Source: Cryptomeria japonica | Lineage: Eukaryota; Streptophyta; Pinopsida; Cupressales; Cupressaceae | Direction of reading: 5' to 3' | DNA: 64,000 nt | Assembly (NCBI RefSeq): GCF_030272615.1 | Contig: NC_081415.1 | Span: forward strand, 604,273,644-604,337,643 | Shown: in pieces, positions 32,938 to 43,281 of the stretch | Numbering within the stretch: position 1 is the stretch's first letter | Layout: the number at the start of each line of letters is the position of its first letter | Made by a program: the position numbers and the translations under genes | The notes under the pieces: model-generated | Seen by the model: the letters and a program-made list of their open reading frames with translations, nothing else | Database searches by the model: none | Told to the model about the DNA's origin: nothing

Positions 32938-35900
32938 CTAGGTAGTTACAATTTGAAATAGATCCACCAAAATCAAGTTTATACTCTTCATAAACTTCTT
33001 ACTGTCTCTTATTGATGTCTTTGTTCTTTTAACTATACCAGTGAGGTGTTGCATATGCTCTACCGGTGTTTTCTGTCCCTGTACAAGTGCCTCAGATATT
33101 TCCTTCCGCAATGATGCTAGATAGTCCAATCTTGGACTCAGTTTTAGTCTCAAATTCTTTTCCTTATCCACTATTCTCTCTTTTTCTCTTTCTATCTTAA
33201 GTAACTCTTCCTCAAAACTTGTTATCCTTTGCTCAAAAACTGATAATGTATCAGGTGAGTTAAGAAAATTATCAACAAGTTTATTGATTTCATCTTGTAC
33301 CTTGCTCATTTTCTTATCTATATCTACTGTCAAAAAGTTTGTCTTGTAGGTATCTTTGTATAGAGTTTTGTATTCTTTAAATAAGTTACATAGTTTTGGT
33401 AGAAGTGTGTCAAATTCCCTATTACACTTCTTTATCTAATCTTTAAATAATTTTTTCTTTTCAATTTCTAACTTATTCTTCAATGTCTCTTCCTTTATTT
33501 GCTCAATAGTCACTGTGTTCTCAGTGATGTATTTACACAACGTATCAAGTTGTTTTAAAGAATCCTTATTGTCTATGTTACAGTTAGGAGCAATTACCTC
33601 CAAAATTGGGATTGTGTCATCTATAGCTTTATAGGCCTATGAACTACAGTCTATTATCCTTTTGATTGAATCTAAGAGTACTTCAGTTACATTTGTTGAT
33701 TTGTGGCCTGCTGAGGAGGAACCAACATTCTGAATTCCCTTGGTGGAGGAAGTAACCAAGCTTGTTGTGACCTCTGGTAGGTTTGTTTGTGTTTGCATTT
33801 CCTTAAGCAATGGTTTGTGTACTTCTCCTGTTGTCGGTTGTAATGTTTCCTCATGACTCTATTCCTATTCTGGAGCCTTTTTCTCTTCTTGTTTCTCCGT
33901 TTGTTCTCCTGTGTTATCATCTATCAGTTTCTCTTGTGTTTGATAAGTTTGCTCAGTTATCGGTGGCTCACTAGCCATGTTTGTCATACCAGTTGTATCT
34001 TTATCTACCACAATGTTGATCTTTTTTGTAACAACATCTACTATTTACAGTACCTCAGGATTAGGATTAGCATCCTTTATGTTCATACTCTCATCTATCG
34101 GTTGATCTTTAGTAGTTTTTACCGGTGATGTAATTTGAGGCTATGGGGATAAGTTATCTTTAACTTTGATACTCGGAGGTCCACCAACCTTTCTTTTTCC
34201 TTTGTCTCTCTCCTTCTAATATACCTTTATTGGTTTAGGGTTTCTATATTCTTCATGTTTTTCTTACTCAACAAGAAATATGTCCCATGCATTTTTTGTT
34301 TCTTCAGTTACCTCATTAACTCTTCCAACCATTAAAGCAATATGTCAGTGTGCAGTAGAGAATACTAACCGGTTGGCTTCAACAATTAAGTCATCTATCT
34401 CCTTAGGCGAGTTTACTGGATAAATAGCTAGTAACTTTTCAATTTTGATTTTCTTATCAAGCTCTATAACAGCTTGTCTTCTTGCTTCGAGTCTTTTGAA
34501 CAGTTCATCTGGTACTTCATTTACAACTTCCATCAAAAACTTCTTATACATGTCCATGTGCAAAATAACACTATTTTCCACTTGTTCTTTTTCATCTGCT
34601 ATCAAAGTGTCATAGACCTTTCCTATGTTTTTGAGTTTCCCTTCCTCTATAATTTCATTTAGCAATATGTCAAGAGGGGCCAAGTTTTGTTTTGTTCTTT
34701 TCTTCTTCTTGGGTGTCAGTTTCTTCTTTTGTGTAGTCTTTTTAACCGGAGACCTTACTGCTTGCTATTTTTGTCTAGTTCTCCTAGGTGAGGGTGTGGT
34801 TGCTGGTGAAGGATCTCTTTTCCTTACAACTCTTTTGAAAGTAGCAGGCATGTCACTCTCTGAAGAAGTGCCTACCGGTGATAGGTGAGTCTCAAGCAGT
34901 AGAGTTCCTAACTCATCCTCAGTGATACCGGTTTGCGTTAATGCATCTTCTTTAATAGTCTTTGCCTATCTAGAGCCTCTTCTCACAACTGCCTCAACCT
35001 TTTTCACTCTCTTCTTAGATTGAATTTGTTTTTCTATGGTCTCAGCACTACCAAATACTTCTTCCTTTGGTTTGTTTGGTGCTTCCAGAAGTGCTTTAGC
35101 ATAAGTCTTAATTATATGATCATCTATCTCATAACCCATCTCTGTTACCCAGATTATTCTTAGGATGATTGCTTCCGTCCAAATCTCATCCTTTTTTATT
35201 ACAAAACATATATCATCCTTGTACTTGTCAACAATCTTTTGTGATAATCTGATTCTCTTCTTCATTTTGGCCTTAAGTGCTTGAAAGTATTCATGGATAT
35301 TCTTTTCCTTGTCTTCACCCATGTTGTTGAATAGTTTTGTCAATTGTTTTCCTACCAGTATATCAAATCCAAGTACTTTATAGCCTATACCAAGAAAATA
35401 TTTGGTTTTGTGTAGCATCAAGCATATAAGCAGATTACCAAATCTAAAATTTCCTTTCTTATCTTTCTTTATCTTTTCTAAGTTGTCAATTAACTCATCT
35501 TTTAACCATTCACATATGTCAATTTTCACATTGTCTATAACCATATCATAAGCACTCTTAATGCATAAACTTGAAACTGAGTTAAGTCTATTTGCATGAG
35601 TAGCTTTATACCCTAAAATCATGCTAACAAATCTCACATTTATATCTGTTACAACATTTACCCTCAAGGACCTTCTATCAGATGTTGCACTAGTTAGTTT
35701 AGTTACTAGGTCATTTGAGACTTGCTTAGTCTTGTCTGGTCTTTTACCAATGGACGGTAACCCTATGACAACTTTCACAGCTTCCTTGGTAATTTTGTGA
35801 ATTGCATCTAACCAGAAAAATTCACCATGTACCTTGCTTAAGACTATCCTAATCACATCCTTGGGAAATCCAGGAATGTAGAGGATTTTAGTAAATATGA

Positions 35901-35970
35901 GCCTAGGGCATTTTATAACCTCGACTACAGTAGGGTTTTCTATATATTCAAGTGCAAAGGTGGATGCCAT
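32938..35970 (-). pseudogene. ORF2 of element I
   Basis: It runs from ATG at 35970 (MASTFALEYI) to a stop at 32938, about 1,010 codons, with the start, middle (34683-34345) and end (33333-32938) in one frame. The N-terminal domain is the best preserved here: FPKDVIRIVLSKVHGEFFWLD, LRVNVVTDINVRFVSMILGY, ICEWLKDELIDNLEKIKKDK, FRFGNLLICLML, DEIWTEAIILRIIW. Compared with E, about 75 codons are missing between KCPRLIF and the ILYIPGFPKD segment. A basic linker with TPKKK-like repeats follows. Then come a helical segment (LDILLNEIIEEGKLKNIGKV...KRLEARRQAVIELDKK), an acidic/variable region with stops, and a C-terminal coiled coil (FEEELLKIEREKERIVDKEK). Function unknown; possibly DNA- or RNA-binding from the basic linker. 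Confidence 0.75.
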
Positions 35971-36277
35971 GATGATAAATACCTTTTTCTGCCTTTGGAT
36001 GGATTGATTGCTTGAAGTTCTTCACCTCTTTGCTTGAAATCCCTTAGCTCTACAAATTTCGCTCACTACAAATGTTAGAAATCAGGGTAAAATGAAATGG
36101 AGCCAAAACCACAAATTTATAAAGTTTATTTGCCATCTACCACATTTAATACATGTTGGTTAAGTAGTCACTTAACATTGTCTACCGGTAATGAAGTAAT
36201 TTCCAACTTCTCATCTCTAACTGAGGAAATAATAGCACATGTGTCATTAGATTTCCAAACCCTCAAGGAAACTTTCT
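35971..36277 (-). other. ORF1-ORF2 spacer of element I
   Basis: 307 bases, similar in length to the spacers of D (303) and E (306). It has no conserved open frame. The plus-strand open stretch here (36097-36363) is antisense to the spacer and ORF1 tail and is not called. Confidence 0.5.
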
Positions 36278-37436
36278 TTAATTTGATGAAGAACTTCCTG
36301 CCGGTGGAGCACTACTCTGTCCTACCAATGAAGCATCACTCTGTCCTATCGGTGAAGCATTGATTGGTTCTATCGGTGGAGGAATATTCCCAACATTTAG
36401 ATTAGCTTTTCTAATCCATTGTTTTGAGAATTCTTGCTTAACCTCTTCAACTTTTTCTTTACCTTTCAAACTAGAACTTTTGTTGTCTATCGGTGATCCT
36501 TTACTTCTATAGAATTTTGCAATATACCCAATCTTGTTACATGCATAACAAAGTCACATTATTGATCTGAATATCTTTCCCATAACCTATGCTAGTTTGT
36601 GTTCTACATTGATTAGATAAATATCCAAATCTTCCACAAACATAACATCTCACATTCATTCTACAATTCTCAGAGTTGTGACCAACTTTGTTGCATTTTG
36701 AACATTGACCGGTGGGTGTGCTGATATTTTGATAATTTCTAGATCTACATTCATTTTCTCTATGACCATACTTATTATAGTTAAAGCATTTTCCATTGAA
36801 TTTATAAGCATTAGGTTGCCTTACCGGTTTGTTGTGATCCTATGCGTTTGCAGTACCGGAGCTTTCACCAACTTCAAAGCCAATTCCAGAACTGTCACGT
36901 TTAGGTTTTTGATTCTTCAACAAGTTACCAAGTTCCCCTAAGATTTTCTTGAATTTTTCTTTATGTTGATTTGTAGTTTCTAGTTCTCTTTCTAAGACTT
37001 CTTTTTGCCTCATCAGTTCATTGGAGTCATTCTGAGTGTGCATCAAATCTGTCTTCAATAAATAATTTTCATAGCTAAGTCTTGTGTTCTCATTTGCTGC
37101 ATCACTTAGTATTTTGGTCAATTCTTCTTCATTCTTCTTCCTATCTTCAATTTCCTTACAAAATCTCATAGTCATATCCTGCATCTCATTCTTTGTTGTC
37201 ATGTTCTCCAGTTTCAGCTTTCTTATCATATCATTAAGTGATTCCTTTTCATCATTCTCATTTTGCATCTTTTCAAAAAGTTCTCTTCTCTTATTTCTTG
37301 CAATAGTAAGATTCTCTTGAAGTTCTTGAATGATATCTTGAGCAGCCTTTAGATCATCTTCTAGTTTGATATTTTTCAATTTTTCTGTATCATAGTCTGA
37401 GAGAGCTCCTTCAAGTTGCTTCATCAGATTTTCCAT
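36278..37436 (-). pseudogene. ORF1 of element I: coiled coil plus zinc knuckles
   Basis: The start is set at the ATG complement 37434-37436 (MENLMKQLEGALSDYD), because D and E begin at the equivalent ATG. An upstream in-frame ATG at 37463 is not conserved. The first 200 codons are open: a coiled coil with KLKNIKLEDDLKAAQ and NEMQDMTMRFCKEIEDRKKN, then a GESSGTANA linker. Knuckles read CFNYNKYGHRENEC, CSKCNKVGHNSENC, CYVCGRFGYLSNQC and a decayed fourth. A stop occurs at 36840 and a frameshift near 36550. The tail is SKQWIRKANL, then three to four short repeats of the form IGQSDASLVGQSSAPP. This is the best-preserved ORF1 N-terminus in the window. Confidence 0.82.
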
Positions 37437-37493
37437 CTCTACCGGTGTCAAGATCTTCCTCAAGCTATTAGGCTTTTGAAAATAGAGGACCAG

Positions 37494-37505
37494 GCCCTGA
37501 TACTA
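37494..37505 (-). other. Primer-binding site of element I
   Basis: The complement reads TAGTATCAGGGC, two differences from TGGTATCAGAGC, positioned two bases inside the right LTR. Confidence 0.82.
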
Positions 37506-37507
37506 AT

Positions 37508-38313
37508 TGTTAGGATTCCCATAGTTACTGAGAGGGGGGGGGTGAATTAGTATCTAACCGGTGAGGTGAATTTCTTAACTTAAAACATGTAGAGCATATT
37601 ATAACAGTGTATCGGTATGTAAGAAATAATGCAATAAATAGAATTAAAAGAATCCACATGAAAAGCACACCATGACAAAAGGATTTAATGAGGAAACCCG
37701 GTGTGGGAAAAACCTTGGTGGGATTTGTGACCCACAGTATTCACTTACTAGCCAATAAGAGAATATTACTTACAAGAGGGGCCTACACATGCAGGAAGGC
37801 CAACTGCCCAGAGCTCACTGCTCAATGGGAAGTCTCACTGACTTACAATGTGGATTATACAAATCCAATATCTTGTATTGCTTTACAATAGCATCTATAA
37901 TGCCAGATCCAGTACCGGTTTCTACTCTGTTCTTTACATAAAACCTTCAACCTATATTTCGCATAATAGGTCTGCCTAATATCTTTTTCTTATCTCCTCA
38001 CTTACAAAATGTCTACAATGATCTCTCCTATATATAAGAGTCATTTTACAACTTGCCAAGCTGGCTCACAAAGTTTTTACAATAATAAACAAACTATAAT
38101 ATATCAAAAATTATGTCGGCCTCTATGCCGGTATGCTTCCTTTCTCTATGGTGCCAGTGGTCTAAGTGCTGGTGTAGAGTGTGATCCTGTTGATGCTGGT
38201 GAACTATCTTGCCGGTGTAATCCCTTGCTGGTGCCATAGGATTGTAAGGTTGCCATCAATGACAAAACCTTCAATCACCTACAATGTCTCATTGGAGTCT
38301 GCATATGCCAACA
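37508..38313 (-). repeat. Right LTR of element I (5' LTR in element orientation)
   Basis: The partner of 31910-32713, 806 bases, about nine tenths identical by eye with differences mostly C/T and G/A. Element D's ORF2 continues immediately after it at 38314. Confidence 0.92.
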
Positions 38314-40223
38314 CTAGATACTCTTACACTGGAAGAGTTTATCAATGAAATCACTCAAGATGGTAACCTTGGTAATGTAAATAAATTCTATCATTCTTTC
38401 AAGGATTTGAATAAGGATACTATAGAAGAAAGTATTATTTTATATCTTTATATATACAAGAAAGTTCTTATTGAACTTGTAGATGATCTACCTAATGATT
38501 TATACTTAAGATTAGAGGCTGAGAGAATGTCTATCATGGAGCTTGACAAGAAATTGAAGGTAGAAGCTCTATTAGCTGTGCATCCTATTAATTCCAAGCA
38601 GGAAATTGATGATCTAATATGTGAAGCCATAGGACAATTTTTGTGAGTGGTCATCAACAAGTTAGTCTTATGGCTAGCAAAGTTTAAGAAATAGAAGATG
38701 AAACAATGGATAAGTGGGATATATTTTTTGTTGAGAGAGAGAAGAAAGAAGAGAAGGATAGACATAAAATGGATAAGTCTTTTGTTATGGTATATCAGAA
38801 AGATAAAGGTAAAGGGAAAATTGGAAGTGTACATGATATCACAGTCAAGGATAACCTTTCTACACTAGCATAGGACACCCCACCAATAACTGTAGAGGCA
38901 TAGGAACAAACAAATAGTCAGCTTGAAGAAGAGAAGGTAGAGGAAATGACAAAAGATGACACTAATCTAAAGTCTAAAATTATTTTTACTATGAATGTGG
39001 ACACTCAGGACTTTAATATTGTGTTGGATAAGGAAACTAAAGAGGTAAAGAAAGCTGAAACTACAAATATTAAGATCTCTGAGTCACCGATCAACACTGT
39101 TGACTCTTAGTAGAATATTGAGATACCAGCTGAAGTTAAGAAATCAGAATCCATCCCTAATGATACTCAACTTAACATTGAAATACCAGAAGAAGCACAA
39201 GCAGAAGCAGTAGCAGAAAAGGGATAAGAACAAAGTATATCTGAACTGACAGTCAGCAAGGAAAATAGTAAAGATGATAGCAAGGATGAAAAAAAGGAAG
39301 AAACAGTGAATAAAGAAGAGGTCAATGATGGAAACAAGATAGAAGAAGTGGTAAATGTTAATGTGTAGACATCCAGAGAAGATAAGAAACCAATTGCAAA
39401 ACCTAGCACTCCGCCTAACACTTCCACCATGGATTATAGACCAACAAATGTTATAGATGTACTTCTAGATTCAATAAAGAAGATCACAGAATTCCATGCC
39501 TTAGCATTTAGGGCTATTGATGATGCTTTACCAGTTTTGCAAATGATTGCATCGACTTATAAAGTTGATCACATTGCTGGGTCTATACATAAAATGGACA
39601 CATTGTCCAAATTCATTTCTTCTAATTTTCTAACTGTGGATAAAATAAATGAAGAGATCGTTAAGGAAAGGGTGAATAAGGAGAAAGATGAATTCTTTGC
39701 CAATACAATTAAGGAATGTACTGGACAAATTGATTCTTTGTTACCAGCACTAAATTCCACTATTCTAGAATACAAAGAGTTGTACAGGGAAGCATGTAAG
39801 CCTCACCATTCAACATGGGAGATTGATAAGGAAATAAGGAAAACACAAAAAGAAATTGATAATATAGCTGACAATATGATAGCTTCTTCAGAACTTACAT
39901 TAGTTTTGGATTAGGAAATGGAAACCTAGGAAGAGAAGATTGAGAAATTGGATAGAGAGAAAGTGAGGTTAAAAATGAAAAGTCGGGAGTTGAAGAACAA
40001 GCTTGGTCCTAGACTGGACAACTTATTAACACATTGGACTGAGCTAACCAAGGTGTCTATTCAAAGAAATAGATCACCAAAGTAACAAATGCATTATCTG
40101 ATGGGGATGATCCGACAGACAGAGACTATAATTTCTGAAAGTACTAAATGTTTGCAAGGTCTTAACTTGGTTTTAGCAGAAATTTTTCAGATTGTACATA
40201 ACTGGTTACAAGTTTCTACATAA
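38314..40223 (+). pseudogene. ORF2 of element D, C-terminal part
   Basis: This is the continuation of D ORF2 beyond element I. The helical segment LTLEEFINEITQDGNLGNVNKF...RLEAERMSIMELDKKLKVEALLAVHPINSKQEIDDLI aligns with E and I. A frameshift near 38640 is followed by VYQKDKGKGKIGSV, a Glu/Lys/Thr-rich variable region (38870-39430), a conserved TNVIDVLLDSIKKITEFHALAFRAIDD segment and a C-terminal coiled coil. The end is LVLAEIFQIVHNWLQ with TAA at 40221-40223. Stops lie near 38872, 38901, 39109, 39226, 39367 and 39913. Nothing enzymatic is seen. Confidence 0.75.
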
Positions 40224-40414
40224 ATTTTGAATTCTTTGATTCTTTTGACATCCTTTGTCATTGATGTGAAAGGGGGAGTAGTGGTGTATGAGAAAAATGT
40301 ACAGAAGGAGATCATTTGCTTAGGGGGAGCACACTCAATTTTTGGACTTCATTTTTGGATATCAGTTTTTGGATTTTTCTCATAAGTGTTGCCATCAATG
40401 CCAAAGGGGGATAT
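40224..40414 (+). other. 3' leader and polypurine tracts of element D
   Basis: It contains AAAGGGGGAG (40269-40278), TAGGGGGAGC (40321-40330) and the LTR-adjacent AAAGGGGGATAT (40403-40414). The first and last are each preceded by an ATTGATG or ATCAATG word. The last is the PPT by position. Confidence 0.82.
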
Positions 40415-41031
40415 TGTTAGCATTAGACACTCAGATGAGAATAGTTGATTTCATCATTGATGGCAACCAACTGGTAAAATGGTTCACAAGTTACACTGGC
40501 AACAAACATCATTTACCAACACTGACAGACACTACAAGGTTATTCATCGACATCCAGTCTATACCAACAATAGATCACACCGGCACTCTAAGACGACATG
40601 GAAATAATATTGTTTTGTATTGTCATTATATTGTATAGCCCACATGATGTATTATAAAGACTCATATATGTATGAGATCTTGTAAGTCATTTTGTAAGTA
40701 AGGAAATATAATTAGGTAATTAATGTAACTGGTATATGAGAGTGAATAACTATATATGCATTATGATGTAATTATTCTATGAGCGAATAAGAGAAGAGAA
40801 GAGCGAATCAAGGTTTATGGTACAGGTATCTGACAAAGCATAAACCGGTACTAAATCCACCATTGTAGATGCTATTTTGAGCAGTACATTATCATTGGAT
40901 TTAACCATCCAATTGTCTAGTCATTGGGACTCCTTTTTGTATTGAGCAGTGAGCTCTAGGTTGTTGGTCTTCATGCATGTGCAGGCTCCTATTGTATAAG
41001 TAATATTTATTCATATTGGCTAGTGAGTAAA
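40415..41031 (+). repeat. 3' LTR of element D, first part
   Basis: It starts TGTTAGCATTAGACAC (one change from the 5' LTR) and covers U3 and the first hairpin. It is cut after AGTAAA at 41026-41031 by element E. The missing 240 bases are at 47520-47765. The TATA palindrome is at 40661-40676. Confidence 0.9.
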
Positions 41032-41821
41032 TGTTCGCAAATGTACACTCCAATGAGATATTGTAGGTGATTGAAGGCTTTGTCATTGATTGCAACCTTG
41101 CAATCCTATGACACCAGCAAGACAATTTACTAGCACTAGCAACGACAGACTCTAAACCGGCACATAGAACACCGACAGTGAAAGGAAGTGTACTGACACC
41201 CAAGTTGACATGAATTTTGTTTATAATATATTTTGTAATTAATTGTAAAATCATTATAAGCTGACTTGGCAAGTTGTAAAATGACTCATATATGTATGAG
41301 ATCATTATAGAACATTTTGTAAGGTAGTATATAGGAGAAATGAGGTAGACTTATTATGCAAATTATAGGTTAAGGATTTATGTATGAAGCAGAGGATAAA
41401 CCGGTACTGGATCTGCAATAGTAGATGTTATTTTGAAGAAGTACAAGACATTGGATTTGTATATTCCATTTTGTAAGTCAGTGAGACTTCCCATTTTGTA
41501 ATTGAGCAGTGAGCTCTAGGCACTTGGCCTTCCTGCATGTACAGGCCCCTATTGTAGCAGTAATATTCTCTTATTGGTCAGTAAGTGAATATTGTGGGTC
41601 ACAAATCCCATCGAGGTTTTTCCCACACTAGGTTTCCTCATTAAACTGTTGTGTTATGGTGTGATTTTCATGTGGTTGATGTTATCTCCATTGATTGCAT
41701 TACTTTTTGCTTATCGGTATATAGTACTGATATTATTTACATGTTTTAAGTTAAGAAAATTATCAAACCGGTTAGATACTGATTCACCCCTCCCCTCTTA
41801 GTATCTTTGGGAATCCTAACA
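41032..41821 (+). repeat. 5' LTR of element E
   Basis: TGTTCGC...CTAACA, 790 bases, matching 46732-47519. TATA palindrome CTCATATATGTATGAG at 41285-41300, hairpin CCTGCATGTACAGG at 41532-41545, and GTGGGTCACAAATCCCAT near 41595. It is non-coding. Confidence 0.93.
41285..41300 (+). promoter_or_regulatory. TATA box inside a palindrome, element E 5' LTR
   Basis: CTCATATATGTATGAG, identical to element D, lies about 250 bases into the LTR. The 3' LTR copy is at 46984-46999. Confidence 0.6.
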
Positions 41822-41823
41822 AT

Positions 41824-41835
41824 TGGTATCAAAGC
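41824..41835 (+). other. Primer-binding site of element E
   Basis: TGGTATCAAAGC, one G to A change from the initiator-Met complement, two bases after the LTR end. Confidence 0.88.
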
Positions 41836-41892
41836 CTGGTCCTCTATTTTTAGAAGTCTAACAACTTGAGGAAGATCTTGACACTAGTAGAG

Positions 41893-42975
41893 ATGGAAAA
41901 CTTGATGAAGTAAGTAGAAGCAGCTCCCTCAGACTATGATATAGAAAAGTTGAAAAATATCAAACTTGAAGATGATCTAAAAGCTTCACAGGATATCATT
42001 TGAGAACTTCAAGAAAATCTTACCATTGCAAGAAACAAGAGAAGAGAACTTTGTGAAAAGATGGAAAATGAGAATGATGAAAAGGAAACTCTTAGTGATC
42101 TGATGAATAAGCTGAAACAAGAAAATATGACAACAAAGAATGAGATGCAGGATATGACTATGAGATTTTGTAAAGAAATTGAAGATAGAAAGAAGAATGA
42201 AGAAGACTTGACTAGAAGACTGAATGATGCTGCAAATGAAAACACAAGACTTAGTTATGAAAATGATATGTTGAAGACAAATCCGATGCATGCACAAAAT
42301 AACTCAAATGAACTCATGAGATAGAAAGGTATCTTGGAAAGAGAACTGGATACTGTGAATCAGCACAAAGAAAAATTCAAGAAAGTCTCAGAAGAACTTG
42401 GTGACACGAATGGCCTTGGCTTTGAAGCTAGTGAAAGCTCCAATACTACAAACACACATGATCATATCAAACTGGTAAGACAACCTACTGCTTATAAATT
42501 TTATGGCAAATTCTTTAACTATAACAAATATGGTCATAGAGCAAATCAATGTAGATCTAGAAATTATCAAAGCACTAATACACCCACCAGTCAATGTTCC
42601 AAATGCAACAAAGTTGGTCATAATTTGGAGAACTACAAAATGAATGTAAGATGTTATGTTTGTGGAAGATTTGGACACTTATCTAATTAGTGTAGAACAC
42701 AAACTAGCCTAGGATATGAGAAAGCTATTCAGAAAAATAATGTGACCTGTTATGCTTGCAATAAGATTCAACATATTGCAAAATTCTGCATAAGTAAGGC
42801 ATCACCGGCAAGTAATAATGGTGCTAGTTTGAAAGGTAAAGAAAAGGTTGAAGAGGTAAAGTGAGAATTCTCAAAACAATGGATCAGAAAGTCAGATCTG
42901 AATGTTGATAGGAATTCGCCTCCATCGGCAGAATAGAGTGACACTCCACCGGCAGGAGACTCTCCATCTAACTGA
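41893..42975 (+). pseudogene. ORF1 of element E: coiled coil plus four zinc-knuckle units
   Basis: 360 codons in one frame from ATG 41893 (MENLMK) to TGA 42973-42975. The coiled coil (KLKNIKLEDDLKAS, NEMQDMTMRFCKEIEDRKKN, RLSYENDMLKTN) occupies roughly residues 15-170. Knuckle units at residues 205-300 read FFNYNKYGHRANQC, CSKCNKVGHNLENY, CYVCGRFGHLSN-stop-C and CYACNKIQHIAKFC. The tail is SKQWIRKSDL and ends DSPSN. Six in-frame stops (41908, 42001, 42322, 42688, 42862, 42934) are mostly explained by CAA or CAG to stop changes when compared with D and I. No capsid fold is recognised. A Gag-like RNA-binding role is inferred from the knuckles and position. Confidence 0.85.
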
Positions 42976-43281
42976 AGAAAATTCCTTTGAGGGTTTAGCA
43001 ACCAAATGTGAAACAAGCTATTATTCCCTCGGTTGATGGTGAGAAGTTAAAATTACTTCTATACCGGCAGATAAGTTAAGTCATTACTTAACTGACAAGC
43101 ATTAAATGTGATGGTTGGAAAAATTAACATTATAAAACAAGTGTTTTGGCTCCATTTTCATTTCACTGGGCATTCAAATCTTTGAGAGCATGAAAATTTC
43201 CGAGCGAAGGCATTCCATGTAAAGAAGTGAAGCAATTCATCAAGCAATCATTCCTTGAGGTAGATAAAGGTATTTATAACC
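42976..43281 (+). other. ORF1-ORF2 spacer of element E
   Basis: 306 bases without an open frame. It contains a TACCGGCAG word and the AAAGGTATTTATAACC block directly before the ORF2 start codon. Similar blocks precede ORF2 in B and D. Confidence 0.5.

Larger units (their letters stand above)
31910..38313 (-). mobile_element. Element I: pol-less two-ORF copia-type LTR element, minus strand
   Basis: Inserted in the ORF2 basic linker of D. Plus-strand ends are TGTTAGGATTCC (31910) and GCCAACA (38313), i.e. TGTTGGC...CCTAACA on the minus strand. LTRs are 804 and 806 bases. The PBS complement is beside the right LTR and the PPT complement beside the left. ORF1 (37436-36278) and ORF2 (35970-32938) run on the minus strand. 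A clean target duplication was not found (CCAAA left, CTAGA right). There is no pol domain. It is closest to E among the copies here, though ORF2 has a ~75-codon deletion. Confidence 0.9.

Noticed and set aside
37440-37463. Upstream ATG (37463) as start of ORF1 in element I
   Set aside because: D and E lack it. All three share the MENLMK/MESLRQ start that corresponds to 37436 in I.
38314-38330. CTAGA (38314) with CCAAA (31905) as target duplication of element I
   Set aside because: Only three of five bases agree. The insertion is supported by continuity of D ORF2 and by complete LTR ends, but not by a readable duplication.
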